Notes under the pieces: model-generated | The model's database searches: none | Told to the model about the DNA's origin: nothing | The model's input: the letters and a program-made list of their open reading frames with translations, nothing else | Made by a program: the position numbers and the translations under genes | Origin: Cytophagales bacterium | Lineage (GTDB): Bacteria > Bacteroidota > Bacteroidia > Cytophagales > JAHDFW01 | Assembly: GCA_020627945.1 (NCBI GenBank) | Contig: JAHDFW010000012.1 | Location: 1-40,459 of the forward strand | Length of the DNA stretch: 40,459 bases | Direction: 5' to 3' | In this document: in pieces, positions 15,416 to 24,360 of the stretch | Position numbering within the stretch: position 1 is the first letter of the stretch | Layout: every line of letters begins with the position of its first letter

Positions 15416-17017
15416 CTATCGCGACACTTCCAACCAACCCTTATATTGTTCACCATCAGGTTTGGTAAACACAAAATAATATTGGCCATCGGCAAGACCT
15501 TCTGCTGACCAAGTATGTTGATAGTTGTCTTGCTCATAAACCAGTTTACCCCATCGATCATAAACACGTAGATCCGAACCTATTCGTAGACCGATTACCC
15601 ATAAATCTTCGTTATAATCATCGCCGTTTGGTGTAATAATGTTTGGAAAGGTAACTTCGGGAAATTCAATCAGAGCACGAGCTGTATCAATGCAAAAAGT
15701 AGATGAACTAATCGAAACCAAAGTAACCTCATACGAATCATAACCTGGGTAAGGATGTTGTTGAGGGCTTCTAACCGTTGAAGTATCAGAACCATCACCA
15801 AAATACCATTCGGTTGAAAAATCATTAGCAGAATTATTGGTGAAATCCACCTCCACTGGAATAGTTGATTCATTATCGCTAAAAGTGAAATCAAACGCTG
15901 CCTTAACCGTATCTGCCCACACATAAACCATCAAAGAGTCATTGGCAACACAAGGTCCATTAGTTACCTGAAAATAAAAACGCGTCGAATCAAAAAGGGA
16001 AACTGTTGTTGGTCGAGCAGCATTAGGGTTATCTAAAAGATTCGCAGGTGACCACACGTATTCTAGTGCATCTCCAAGTAAGTTACCTGTAAACTGAATT
16101 CCTAATTTGCTCACCTCCCCAATACATACATTTTGGTTTTTATCTTGCTTGTTATAAGTAACTGCACCATCGGTAACTTTAAATCCTTTGCGATAAACAC
16201 ATCCTCCATTAGACAACGTAACTGTAAATTCTTTCTCCCCTTGCACCACATCCTTTAAGACTGGATCTTCTGCATTAGGGTCAACAAATAGGTCCGCTGG
16301 AGTCCAACTATAAAGTAATTGATCTAAAACCGTTCCTTGAAAATCCGCATAAACTTGTACATCTCCACTTTCACAAATAATTTGATCTTCAGCCGTAGTG
16401 AGTGTCGTTTCAGCGTATATATTCTGAGCCGTAGAACCAGAGGTATTAATTGTAAATCCTTTGTTAGAGTTGCTCCAATTCGAAACCATTAGAACATAGT
16501 TGTGACCTGCTTGCACTTGCAAATCCTCGTTGTATTGAGGCCCATTAAAGGTTCCTGGTCCATTGCTATTTCCTGTCCCGCCTTGTGCAGAACTAATTCC
16601 AGTAGGACCATTATAATTAAAATCCCCCCACGAGTTACAACTTACCAGCAAATTTGGATCTGTTGGAATGTCATCACACGAAGAGTTAGTAATATCAAAA
16701 ACCGCCCAATCAAAGTCATCCGCATCGTCATTCGGATAAAGAATAAAGGTAAATGTTCCGTTCGATGTGGGATTAAACTTGTACCAAGTAGAGAAATTTT
16801 CGTGATCTATGCAGGAAATTGAGCTATTAACCTCGTTGGGTACATTTCCTTCTGCTAAAATTCTATCCTTTCCTGCCTCTACTGGGTCACAGAAAGGCAA
16901 TGCTCCAACACAATCGCCAGGATGATTTTGGGCAAAGGTATTCAACCCAACTACACTAATAAAAAGCATTATTAGCAGTCTCATCAATTTCATTTTATTT
17001 GCAGACGAAATCTTCAT
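15416..17017 (-). CDS. Large secreted protein with PKD-like domain and T9SS type B sorting domain
   Basis: A 533-aa secreted protein. The signal peptide ends in NTFAQ (residue 30). Residues 31-195 form a conserved beta domain of Bacteroidota gliding/adhesion proteins (CVGALPFCDPVEAGKDRI; STWYKFNPTSNGTFTFIL). Residues 205-370 contain two Ig/PKD-like segments with the SWTPADLF/VWSPANLL motif and paired Cys. Residues 370-450 are a PKD domain (VDFTNNSANDFSTEWYFGDG). The C-terminus (FPNIITPNGDDYNEDLW to EQYKGWLEVSR) is the T9SS type B, gliding-motility-associated sorting domain. The first ATG is used, though M9 or M12 would also give a signal peptide. Its substrate or adhesion partner is unknown. 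Confidence 0.9.
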   Translation of the reverse strand: MKISSANKMKLMRLLIMLFISVVGLNTFAQNHPGDCVGALPFCDPVEAGKDRILAEGNVPNEVNSSISCIDHENFSTWYKFNPTSNGTFTFILYPNDDADDFDWAVFDITNSSCDDIPTDPNLLVSCNSWGDFNYNGPTGISSAQGGTGNSNGPGTFNGPQYNEDLQVQAGHNYVLMVSNWSNSNKGFTINTSGSTAQNIYAETTLTTAEDQIICESGDVQVYADFQGTVLDQLLYSWTPADLFVDPNAEDPVLKDVVQGEKEFTVTLSNGGCVYRKGFKVTDGAVTYNKQDKNQNVCIGEVSKLGIQFTGNLLGDALEYVWSPANLLDNPNAARPTTVSLFDSTRFYFQVTNGPCVANDSLMVYVWADTVKAAFDFTFSDNESTIPVEVDFTNNSANDFSTEWYFGDGSDTSTVRSPQQHPYPGYDSYEVTLVSISSSTFCIDTARALIEFPEVTFPNIITPNGDDYNEDLWVIGLRIGSDLRVYDRWGKLVYEQDNYQHTWSAEGLADGQYYFVFTKPDGEQYKGWLEVSR

Positions 17018-17033
17018 TTTAACAACTATTACT

Positions 17034-17041
17034 CAAAGATA
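17034..17041 (-). promoter_or_regulatory. -7 promoter element TATCTTTG
   Basis: A perfect TAnnTTTG on the minus strand, 17 bp before the ATG at 17017 of the T9SS type B gene. No clear -33 element. Confidence 0.45.
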
Positions 17042-17122
17042 ACCATAAAAATTAGCTATTTGTGTAACGAAATCATGAATGGTTCATTATAAGTTCATAA
17101 CAAAATTCGAAATACTAAGAAT

Positions 17123-17827
17123 ATGAAAACCATAAAAGCACTCAAATCCATAGGTCTTGCCTTATTATTAGCATCTTTTTCAAATTTGGCAATTGCCCAA
17201 TCTACAGACGTGAAGCAAGCTGAAATTCAAACTACTGTTACATCTTTTGAGGATGCTCCACTTCAAGGAGAACAAATCATCTTTGTAGGTAAGAACAGTG
17301 GTAAACGATTTAAAGGAGTAAGTGACGACCAAGGTCATTTCACGGTTAAAATTGATGCTGGAGATACTTACGACATAAAAATAAAATCTATTGGAGCTGA
17401 AGAAAAGTACAACACCTTAAAAATACCTGCTATAGGACCAGACGAGTTTTTCCCTCCAGCTCAGTTATCCATTAAAATAAGTCCAGCAACAACGTTTACT
17501 TTGAACAACGTATATTTTGATGTAAACAAGGCTAGCTTAAAACCTGAATCTAGAAAGGAACTTAAGGACTTACTCGATTACATGAAATATAAAAAAGGTG
17601 TTTCAATTGAAATTGGAGGTCACACTGACAATGTTGGGACCGCAGAAGCAAACAAAGCGCTATCTCTTAGAAGAGCAAATAGCATCAAATCCTATTTGAC
17701 TGGTAAAGGAATTGCTGCTTCTAGGATTAAAACCGTTGGTTATGGAGAAGAGCAACCAGTTGCATCTAATGATACTGCGGAAGGAAGACAAAAGAATCGT
17801 AGAACTGAAGTAAGAATATTGGATTAA
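17123..17827 (+). CDS. OmpA family protein with N-terminal carboxypeptidase-regulatory-like domain
   Basis: A 234-aa envelope protein. The signal peptide ends in AIAQ (residue 26). Residues 30-115 look like a carboxypeptidase regulatory/Ig-like domain (TVTSFEDAPLQGEQIIFVGK, DDQGHFTVKIDAG). Residues 125-234 are an OmpA C-terminal peptidoglycan-binding domain: NVYFDVNKASLKPESRKEL, then IEIGGHTDNVG and the LSLRRANSIKSYL helix with the conserved Asp and Arg, ending QKNRRTEVRIL. It would tether the outer membrane to peptidoglycan. There is no transmembrane barrel, so the protein is periplasmic or bound by another membrane part. It diverges from the T9SS type B gene and is followed by a terminator. 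Confidence 0.92.
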   Translation: MKTIKALKSIGLALLLASFSNLAIAQSTDVKQAEIQTTVTSFEDAPLQGEQIIFVGKNSGKRFKGVSDDQGHFTVKIDAGDTYDIKIKSIGAEEKYNTLKIPAIGPDEFFPPAQLSIKISPATTFTLNNVYFDVNKASLKPESRKELKDLLDYMKYKKGVSIEIGGHTDNVGTAEANKALSLRRANSIKSYLTGKGIAASRIKTVGYGEEQPVASNDTAEGRQKNRRTEVRILD

Positions 17828-17850
17828 ACAACTCCCCAGACTGCATAAAA

Positions 17851-17881
17851 AAAGCCCAGACTTTCATCGTCAGGGCTTTTT
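17851..17881. terminator. Bidirectional terminator after the OmpA-family gene
   Basis: The arms AAAGCCCAGAC (17851-17861) and GTCAGGGCTTT (17869-17879) pair with a single A-A mismatch; the loop is TTTCATC. A- and T-tracts flank it, so it can serve both the OmpA gene (+) and the barrel gene (-). It is the near twin of 4349-4375. Confidence 0.85.
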
Positions 17882-17900
17882 GCTTTATATCTTTTTAATA

Positions 17901-18434
17901 CTAGCCGAAAATAAATCGAGCTGAAATTCCAATCTCATCTCCCCAGAATCTACCCGTATTACCAGGAAGTCCTACAAGGTTTACTGCAGGCTTATAATCC
18001 AAAGAGATACTAACCGGCATTCTAATAAATGCGTACTCCAATCCAATTATTCCATCAACACCCATTATGGTAGTTGATCCGCCAGTACCACCTGTAAACC
18101 ACGGGTGAGTATATACGGCATCCCAAACTCCTATATGTGCACCAATACCTGCAAACCAATGAAGACGTTGAGAATCAAATCCTCCTCTTCCTCCTCTTCT
18201 TGATTTATATAATCTTTGGTGGTACTCATACAAACCTGTAAAATTCCAGCCACTCCAACGACGCGCAGCAATCGCTTCAATCGCACCGTAACTGCTAATA
18301 AATTGCTTAAATGTCACTCCAGTTGAAGCACCAGTTCTAACACCAATACCAGTTCCGTAATTTTGAGCCTTAAGTCCAAGTGATGCAGCAAAAATCAGCA
18401 TTGCCACCACACATGATATTTTGAATACTTTCAT
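17901..18434 (-). CDS. Small outer-membrane beta-barrel-like protein
   Basis: A 177-aa exported protein. The signal peptide ends in GLKAQ (residue 24). The mature part starts with the strand-turn motif GTGIGVRTGASTGVTFKQF, which is frequent in small Bacteroidota outer-membrane barrels. Aromatic-rich strands follow (WNFTGLYEYHQRLYK, LHWFAGIGAHIGVW), and it ends GISARFIFG. A basic Gly/Arg patch (KSRRGGRGG) lies in a predicted loop. It looks like an 8-strand barrel of unknown function. The start at ATG 18434 is backed by the TATATTTG element upstream. Confidence 0.75.
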   Translation of the reverse strand: MKVFKISCVVAMLIFAASLGLKAQNYGTGIGVRTGASTGVTFKQFISSYGAIEAIAARRWSGWNFTGLYEYHQRLYKSRRGGRGGFDSQRLHWFAGIGAHIGVWDAVYTHPWFTGGTGGSTTIMGVDGIIGLEYAFIRMPVSISLDYKPAVNLVGLPGNTGRFWGDEIGISARFIFG

Positions 18435-18456
18435 TTTCTCTTGATTGATCTTACAT

Positions 18457-18464
18457 CAAATATA
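18457..18464 (-). promoter_or_regulatory. -7 promoter element TATATTTG
   Basis: A perfect TAnnTTTG on the minus strand, 22 bp before the ATG at 18434. Confidence 0.45.
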
Positions 18465-18491
18465 CAACACTATCTAAAGCTTCGACCCTAC

Positions 18492-19406
18492 TTAGATTGT
18501 AAAAGTGGCAAGATTTACGAATCTCTGTACTCTTTCGCTAATTTCCGAATCAGACAAATCAATTAATCTTTCAGTACCAAATCTCTCAACACAGAAAGAC
18601 GCCATTGCTGAACCATAAACAACTGCACGTTTCATACTTTCAAATGAAACATCATCATGCTTTGCTAAATATCCTATAAATCCACCCGCAAAAGTATCTC
18701 CAGCTCCAGTCGGATCAAATACTTCCTCCAATGGTAATGCTGGACAGAAGAATACTTCCTCTTCGTGGAATAATAATGCTCCGTGCTCTCCTTTCTTTAT
18801 GATAAGATATTTTGGACCCATCTCGCGAATTTTAGCAGCAGCTTTAACCAAAGAATACTCTCCAGAAAGTTGACGAGCTTCCTCATCATTAATAGTTAGA
18901 ACATCAACCATTGCGATTGTTTTCACAAGCTCTTCCATGGCAATGTCCATCCAGAAATTCATAGTATCCATCACGACAAGTTTCGGACGCTTATTCATTC
19001 TTTCAATAACTAACCTCTGCACTTGAGGAGCTAGGTTCCCTAACATCAGGTACTCACAATCTTGATAGCTTTCTGGCACAACTGGGTCAAAGTTTTCTAA
19101 TACATTTAGTTCAGTAACCAAAGTATCTCTAGAGTTCATGTCATTGTGATATTTACCAGACCAGAAGAATGATTTTTCATCTTCCTTAATCTGTAATCCT
19201 TCAGTATTCACCCCATGTTTTTCCATCAACTTGATGTCATCTTTAGGGAAATCTCCTCCAACAACAGCTACAAGATTTGAACGACCTGTGAAATACGCCG
19301 AACAAATTGAAATAAAGGTAGCCGCACCACCAATTATTTTATCAGTTTTACCAAATGGAGTTTCAATGGCATCAAACGCTACGGAACCAACTACTAATAA
19401 GCTCAT
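18492..19406 (-). CDS. PfkB family (ribokinase-like) sugar or nucleoside kinase
   Basis: A 304-aa cytosolic kinase of the PfkB/ribokinase fold. The N-terminal signature is GGAATFISICSAYF (GG motif of substrate binding). The C-terminal signature is DPTGAGDTFAGGF, whose Asp237 is the catalytic base and whose GAGD forms the anion hole for the ATP phosphates. LTINDEEARQL and YLIIKKGEHGAL are typical of the nucleotide-binding half. Bacteroidota members close to this are often labelled sugar kinases, and the exact substrate (sugar or nucleoside) cannot be read from the sequence. It diverges from the DUF3108 gene at 19555. Confidence 0.92.
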   Translation of the reverse strand: MSLLVVGSVAFDAIETPFGKTDKIIGGAATFISICSAYFTGRSNLVAVVGGDFPKDDIKLMEKHGVNTEGLQIKEDEKSFFWSGKYHNDMNSRDTLVTELNVLENFDPVVPESYQDCEYLMLGNLAPQVQRLVIERMNKRPKLVVMDTMNFWMDIAMEELVKTIAMVDVLTINDEEARQLSGEYSLVKAAAKIREMGPKYLIIKKGEHGALLFHEEEVFFCPALPLEEVFDPTGAGDTFAGGFIGYLAKHDDVSFESMKRAVVYGSAMASFCVERFGTERLIDLSDSEISERVQRFVNLATFTI

Positions 19407-19449
19407 ATTTATATTTTTAGTGTGTTAAACATCTCAAATTTTAAACGCC

Positions 19450-19457
19450 CAAAAGTA
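19450..19457 (-). promoter_or_regulatory. -7 promoter element TACTTTTG
   Basis: A perfect TAnnTTTG on the minus strand, 43 bp before the PfkB ATG (19406). A TTTTCG lies about 20 nt upstream, near the expected place for a -33 TTTG. Confidence 0.5.
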
Positions 19458-19521
19458 GCGTTTTAATCCATATTTATCGAAAACTTAAAGCGGTTTTTCG
19501 ATGTTTAAATTTTAATTCCAT

Positions 19522-19529
19522 TAATTTTG
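19522..19529 (+). promoter_or_regulatory. -7 promoter element TAATTTTG
   Basis: A perfect TAnnTTTG on the plus strand, 25 bp before the DUF3108 ATG (19555). With 19450-19457 it forms a divergent promoter pair. Confidence 0.5.
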
Positions 19530-19554
19530 GTACGCATTTTGTAAAATTGAAGAT

Positions 19555-20349
19555 ATGAAACGCGCATTAATAATATTGATCAGTGGGTTGGTATCGTTAT
19601 CGTTTGTTAGTGAGCAACCCTACCGAAGCATTCCAAATAACTCTTTTAATAAAGGAGAATTTCTGGAATACAGAGTCCATTATGGTTTTATAACTGCTGG
19701 TAAAGGCACCATGGAAGTATCCAACAAACTCTATCGGATAAATGATAGAATCTGTTATAAAATAGATACGAAGGGTAGAACTGTAGGTAGTTTTAAATAC
19801 TTCATGAGAGTAAATGACTTGTGGAGATCTTATATAGACACTTCTGCTTTTGTTTCCCAAAAATTCTATAGACATATTGAGGAAAACAACTATCGAAAAG
19901 ACGAGGAGGTTTTTTACGACCATCAAGCAAACAATGTACGTGTAGTTGACAAAAAACGTAAGATTGACAAGAAATATAACGTCCCTGATAATGCTCAAGA
20001 TATGATTAGTGGGTATTACTTCCTTAGAACGGTTGATTTCTCAAAACTAAATTCTGGTGATACTCTTACGGTACCAGGTTTTTTAGAGGAAGAATCTTAC
20101 GAATTAAAACTAGTCTATCGTGGTAAAGGAGTTGTACGTAATAGACTTGGAAAAATTAATGTACTAAAATTGACTCCAATCATGCCAGAAAACAGCTTCT
20201 TCGACGGAGAAAACTCATTGAGAGTTTGGGTAAGTGACGATGTAAACAAAATACCTGTAAAGGTTGAAGCAGACATGTTCATCGGAGCCGTAGAGATAGA
20301 TTTAGATCAATATTCAGGCTTGAAAGGAGACCTTAATTTAGTGAAATAA
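19555..20349 (+). CDS. DUF3108 domain periplasmic protein
   Basis: A 264-aa protein with a short hydrophobic leader (ALIILISGLVSLSFV). The body matches DUF3108: FNKGEFLEYRVHYGFITAGKG at the start, TKGRTVGSFKYFMRVNDLW in the middle, then GYYFLRTVDFSKLNSGDTL and LRVWVSDDVNKIPVKVEA near the end. The fold is a curved beta-sheet like that of lipoprotein carriers LolA/VioE, and members are thought to lie in the periplasm; the ligand is unknown. It diverges from the kinase gene. A palindromic repeat follows before the next TlpA-type gene. Confidence 0.85.
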   Translation: MKRALIILISGLVSLSFVSEQPYRSIPNNSFNKGEFLEYRVHYGFITAGKGTMEVSNKLYRINDRICYKIDTKGRTVGSFKYFMRVNDLWRSYIDTSAFVSQKFYRHIEENNYRKDEEVFYDHQANNVRVVDKKRKIDKKYNVPDNAQDMISGYYFLRTVDFSKLNSGDTLTVPGFLEEESYELKLVYRGKGVVRNRLGKINVLKLTPIMPENSFFDGENSLRVWVSDDVNKIPVKVEADMFIGAVEIDLDQYSGLKGDLNLVK

Positions 20350-20374
20350 TATCCTCCCTCGGAAAAAAATAAGA

Positions 20375-20440
20375 AGCAAGAGTTTCGATATTGAGGTTAA
20401 TTATTAATCTCCTCGAAACTCTTGCTCTTTACTCTTGCTT
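20375..20440. repeat. Palindromic intergenic repeat, copy 2 (REP-like hairpin)
   Basis: A perfect 14-bp inverted repeat (AGCAAGAGTTTCGA at 20375-20388, its complement at 20413-20426) with inner GAGG/CTCC pairing, and a second half-site ACTCTTGCTT at 20431-20440. The layout is the same as copy 1 at 2268-2337. Relative to copy 1, one stem base pair is exchanged (A-T to T-A), so both arms changed together. Confidence 0.8.
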
Positions 20441-20511
20441 CAATCTATCTTACAAATCCTCAATTTTCTAGTATATTTACAACTATAAAAATCAGACAAG
20501 CTGTAGTGACG

Positions 20512-21852
20512 ATGAAAAGATTATCTAAAACTTTATTAGTGCTGCTTTGCGGTTTAATTGTGTTAAATGTCAACGCAAAAACGGTAAAAGTAAAAGGGGT
20601 GCTTGGAACAAATGAAAAAGACGGCGAGCAAATTTACTTGTTCGATATGCTTGGTACAGAATCTCAGAAAATGGACTCCTGTACTATTAAAAAGGGTGCT
20701 TACAGTTTTAAAGGGGAGTTTCCGCGTGGATTTTACCGTATAGGTTTTAATCCTAAAAATGTTTTGTTGCTTATTCTAGGTTCAGAATCTATGGAAATTG
20801 CTTCTGAGAAGGGTAACCTTAACAAATCCAAAGTCACTGGCTCAACGGAATGGGAACTCTTCAAAAGATTTGATGATTTCAATCAAAATTACAGTACCGA
20901 AATTCAGGTTTTACAAGTAAAAGCCAATAAAGCAAGAGGTTTCCAATCCCGAAACAACTTGGAAATGGCTCAAAAACTAAGCAATGAAGTCAAAACTGAG
21001 TATGATTCACTAATTGGAGAAAGAGTTAATGTTTATCAAAGTATTATTGATGGCAATCCAAAGTCATTCGTTGCTAAAATCGCCAAATTCTATCTTAAAG
21101 TCGATAATCTAAAACAGGAGGACTTTTTCACATTGCCAGAAGTAAGTGACCCAGAAATGCATCGTGGAGATATGGTGGTAGGATTGGTAGGAACATATGT
21201 TCAAAAATTCATGTCACAGCAACGAGTACAATCAGTTGAAAATGCTCTAAAAATTATAGAAGGACAACCAGAAGGTTCAAACGCCCGTGAAGTATTGTTT
21301 ATTGGGTTTGTTAGAAATATTGGCGTAGCGGATGCTAAATCTGCTTCTAGACTGGGTAAGAAATATGCTGCTCAATATCCAAAATCATATTATCAAATCA
21401 ATCTAGTAAAAACATTACCTCCTACTCCTTTGGAAATTGGCGATTTGGCCCCAGAGATTATCGAAGAAAATGTAGATGGAGAAAAAGTCAGACTTTCTTC
21501 TACTCGAGGTAAAGTAGTTCTTTTAGACTTTTGGGCTTCGTGGTGTGGACCTTGTAGAAGAGAAAATCCCAATGTTGTTAAGGCTTATCACAAATATAAA
21601 GACAAAGGTTTCACAGTATTTAGTGTGTCCTTGGACAAGACTGCAAATCGTTGGAAACAGGCTATTGAAAAAGATAAATTGGTTTGGCCTTATCATGTTT
21701 CGGACTTAAAAGGTTGGAGCGCAAGACCGGCAAAACGTTATGGAGTATCCAGTATTCCACAAACGTTCTTATTAGATAAAGATGGGAAAATTATAGCTCG
21801 AAATTTAAGAGGTGCTCAACTAGAACGCAAACTAGCCGAGTTGCTTGATTAA
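20512..21852 (+). CDS. TlpA-type thiol-disulfide protein with N-terminal DUF4369
   Basis: A 446-aa periplasmic protein. The signal peptide ends in NVNAK (about residue 21). Residues 22-110 are a DUF4369-like beta domain (KVKGVLGTNEKDGEQIYLFD), and a helical linker spans about 120-295. Residues 305-446 are an AhpC/TSA-Redoxin type thioredoxin domain with WASWCGPC (Cys345, Cys348) and the cis-Pro strand SSIPQTFLLDKDG. The longest frame begins at a TTG (20422) inside the palindromic repeat; ATG 20512 gives a proper signal peptide. The response regulator starts only 28 bp downstream, so both may share a transcript. It probably reduces or exchanges extracytoplasmic disulfides. Confidence 0.9.
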   Translation: MKRLSKTLLVLLCGLIVLNVNAKTVKVKGVLGTNEKDGEQIYLFDMLGTESQKMDSCTIKKGAYSFKGEFPRGFYRIGFNPKNVLLLILGSESMEIASEKGNLNKSKVTGSTEWELFKRFDDFNQNYSTEIQVLQVKANKARGFQSRNNLEMAQKLSNEVKTEYDSLIGERVNVYQSIIDGNPKSFVAKIAKFYLKVDNLKQEDFFTLPEVSDPEMHRGDMVVGLVGTYVQKFMSQQRVQSVENALKIIEGQPEGSNAREVLFIGFVRNIGVADAKSASRLGKKYAAQYPKSYYQINLVKTLPPTPLEIGDLAPEIIEENVDGEKVRLSSTRGKVVLLDFWASWCGPCRRENPNVVKAYHKYKDKGFTVFSVSLDKTANRWKQAIEKDKLVWPYHVSDLKGWSARPAKRYGVSSIPQTFLLDKDGKIIARNLRGAQLERKLAELLD

Positions 21853-21880
21853 TAGATTTTTGTATAAACGAAAATAGTAT

Positions 21881-22552
21881 ATGTCTAAAATTCTAATCGT
21901 TGATGATGAACCAAGTATTCTGGAAATACTGGAGTACAATCTTAAAAAAGAAGGTTACCAAGTAAAAGCGGCCAGCGACGGTTCACAAGCTATTGAAATC
22001 AACAAAGAGTTTGCACCTAGCATAATTATTATGGATGTGATGATGCCAAATATGGACGGCATTGAAGCATGCAAGCAAATTCGAGAATCAGACACCAACA
22101 ACGAACCATACATCATCTTTCTCACTGCACGCTCGGAAGAATTTACAGAAGTGGCAGCTTGGGAAGCAGGTGGAAATGATTATTTGATCAAGCCTGTAAA
22201 AATGAGGGCACTGATAAGCAGAATTAAATCTGTATTCAACAGCAAAATTTTTCCAGAAACCAACCAAAATGTAATTAAGGTTCATGGCCTTGAAATAGAT
22301 AGATCAAGCTACACCATTTCGATACACGATCAATCACATACGTTGCCAAAAAAAGAATTCGAAATTCTATACTTACTAGCTAAAAATCCTAACAAAGTTT
22401 ATAGCAGAGAAAAAATTCTTGGGGCTGTATGGGAAGAAGATACTTATGTACTGGCCAGAACAGTTGATGTGCATATTCGAAAATTAAGAGAAAAAATAGG
22501 TAGCGATTACATCAAAACCATCAAAGGAGTTGGGTATAAACTTGTAGACTAA
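21881..22552 (+). CDS. OmpR/PhoB-type response regulator
   Basis: A 223-aa two-component regulator. The receiver domain (residues 1-120) has the acidic pair D8/D9, phospho-acceptor Asp52 (IIIMDVMMPNMDG), the switch Thr in FLTAR and Lys in YLIKPVK. A winged-helix OmpR-type DNA-binding domain (about 130-223) ends RTVDVHIRKLREKIG and IKTIKGVGYKLVD. It lies 9 bp upstream of the histidine kinase, its evident partner. Closest in style to the PhoB-like regulators of Bacteroidota, but the signal and target genes are not known from this window. Confidence 0.95.
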   Translation: MSKILIVDDEPSILEILEYNLKKEGYQVKAASDGSQAIEINKEFAPSIIIMDVMMPNMDGIEACKQIRESDTNNEPYIIFLTARSEEFTEVAAWEAGGNDYLIKPVKMRALISRIKSVFNSKIFPETNQNVIKVHGLEIDRSSYTISIHDQSHTLPKKEFEILYLLAKNPNKVYSREKILGAVWEEDTYVLARTVDVHIRKLREKIGSDYIKTIKGVGYKLVD

Positions 22553-22561
22553 AAACAAACG

Positions 22562-23596
22562 ATGAATTTCAATTCGAAAATTTTCGCCATCGTATTAGCT
22601 AGTGCCATTTCCATACTAACAACTAGTTTCTTATACATTACCGATGGTTCTACACTAACTGCCAGGATCGTTACTTTTGGTATTTCTTTCGGTGCATCCT
22701 TTATCTTCATTTATCTCACTTTTGAATTTCTAATTTTCAAAGAAATAAATGACTTATACTCTGCTCTGGATAAAATGCGCAAGAATGAAAAGGTGCATGT
22801 AAGAAAACCATTAGGCTCACAAACTAATCCCATTAAAAAACTGAATCGTGAAATCTTTGATCTTGCTTTTACCAAACAGAAAGAGATTGATGATCTTAAG
22901 AAAATGGAAGAGTACAGAAGGGAGTTTTTAGCCAATGTTTCTCACGAACTTAAAACCCCTATTTTCTCGGCTCAAGGATTTATCCACACCCTAATTGATG
23001 GTGCACTCAAGGATAAAGACGTACGGAAAAAGTTTCTCAAGAAAGCTTCTAAAAGTTTAGATGCATTGTCTGTGTTAGTTCAGGATTTAATTACAATTTC
23101 TCAATTAGAAGCAGGTCAAATTACAATGCAACAAGAATATTTTGATCTGCAAAGAATGACTGTAGACATCTTTGAACAATTGGAAGCTAAAGCCCATAAA
23201 AAAGAAATGAAACTGGTTCTATCCGAAACCAAGGAAAATCCAGTAGAAACGTATGGAGATCCTGAAAGAATTAGACAGGTCTTAACCAACCTAATTGATA
23301 ACGCAATCAAATATGGTAATGAACAAGGGCAAATTACTGTGGACATTGAGGAGCATGAAGAACATGTAAAAGTTTCTATTGCAGATGATGGCCCAGGAAT
23401 CTCTGAGGATAAATTACCAAGAATTTTTGAGCGTTTCTACAGAGTCGATAAACACAGAAGTCGAGAATCAGGTGGGACTGGTTTAGGACTCTCTATCGTT
23501 AAACACATAATAGAATCACATGACACTTCTATTTCCGTAGAAAGTAGTCTTGATAATGGAACTAAATTCACATTTAATCTGCCACATTTATCTTGA
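22562..23596 (+). CDS. Membrane sensor histidine kinase
   Basis: A 344-aa kinase with two membrane segments (about residues 7-27 and 36-59) and almost no periplasmic loop, so it probably senses something in or near the membrane or through a partner. HisKA dimer domain: phospho-acceptor His128 in LANVSHELKTPI. The HATPase domain has the N box LTNLIDNAIKYG, G1 box IADDGPGIS, F box RIFERFYRVDKHRSRESGG and G2 box TGLGLSIVKHIIESH. The stop codon overlaps the TTG start of the RluA-type gene. PhoR-like architecture, but there is no PAS domain. Confidence 0.95.
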   Translation: MNFNSKIFAIVLASAISILTTSFLYITDGSTLTARIVTFGISFGASFIFIYLTFEFLIFKEINDLYSALDKMRKNEKVHVRKPLGSQTNPIKKLNREIFDLAFTKQKEIDDLKKMEEYRREFLANVSHELKTPIFSAQGFIHTLIDGALKDKDVRKKFLKKASKSLDALSVLVQDLITISQLEAGQITMQQEYFDLQRMTVDIFEQLEAKAHKKEMKLVLSETKENPVETYGDPERIRQVLTNLIDNAIKYGNEQGQITVDIEEHEEHVKVSIADDGPGISEDKLPRIFERFYRVDKHRSRESGGTGLGLSIVKHIIESHDTSISVESSLDNGTKFTFNLPHLS

Positions 23597-24312
23597 AAAA
23601 GAAGCTAAAGTTTAAATTTCACGAAGCAATTGTCTTCGAGGATGATGAATACATCATAATTGATAAACCACCATTTATCAGCACACTACAAGATCGCTTT
23701 GATAACATTAACATTTCTGATCTAGCCAAAGAATATTTTCCTGGAGCAATCGTAAATCATAGATTAGATAAGGAAACATCTGGCCTATTAGTAATTGCTA
23801 AAAATGAGCAGGCTTATAGACATTTCTCAATTCTTCTTGAAAAACATGAAGTACATAAGGTTTATCACACCATTGTTTGGGGTACTCATCAATTTCAAGA
23901 AATGCTTATTGAAGCTCCACTATTAGTAACCAATAGCGGTAAAGTAAGAATCGATCCTGCTGGTAAATATTCTGCTACCATTGTAAAAACGCTTGAAGTG
24001 TTTCCTAAACATTCTCTTTTAGAATGTAAAATCTTAACGGGTAAAAAACATCAAATTAGAATTCATCTTGGAAGTGGTGATGCACCAATAATTCATGATG
24101 GCACATACGGAGGTGATCCTTTATTTCTCTCCGACCTAAAAAGAAACTATAGAGGGAAATCAGATGTCGAAGAAAGACCACTTAGCAGACGTGTAATGCT
24201 TCATTCTAAACAACTAGCTTTCGAAAATCAAGCAGGAAAACTAATCGAATTAGACACCGAATACCCCTCTGATTTCGAGCTAATCTTGAAGAAAATTCGA
24301 AAATTTAGTTGA
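23593..24312 (+). CDS. RluA family RNA pseudouridine synthase
   Basis: A 239-aa enzyme converting uridine to pseudouridine in rRNA or tRNA. Motifs: VFEDDEYIIIDKPPFISTLQ (motif I), NHRLDKETSGLLVIAKN with catalytic Asp59, and KILTGKKHQIRIHLGS near the end. There is no S4 domain, as in short RluA-type members. The first in-frame ATG is near residue 97, past the catalytic motif. The TTG at 23593, overlapping the kinase stop (TTGA), is the best start. Its target nucleotide cannot be told. A terminator-like hairpin follows at 24361-24402. Confidence 0.92.
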   Translation: MKKKLKFKFHEAIVFEDDEYIIIDKPPFISTLQDRFDNINISDLAKEYFPGAIVNHRLDKETSGLLVIAKNEQAYRHFSILLEKHEVHKVYHTIVWGTHQFQEMLIEAPLLVTNSGKVRIDPAGKYSATIVKTLEVFPKHSLLECKILTGKKHQIRIHLGSGDAPIIHDGTYGGDPLFLSDLKRNYRGKSDVEERPLSRRVMLHSKQLAFENQAGKLIELDTEYPSDFELILKKIRKFS

Positions 24313-24360
24313 TAAACAGAACTATTTTAAACCAACTTTGGTTACTCCTGATGGTTAAAC

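Noticed and set aside
20422-20511. N-terminal extension of the DUF4369-TlpA gene from TTG 20422
   Set aside because: It would place 30 residues encoded by the palindromic repeat before a perfectly good signal peptide starting at ATG 20512.
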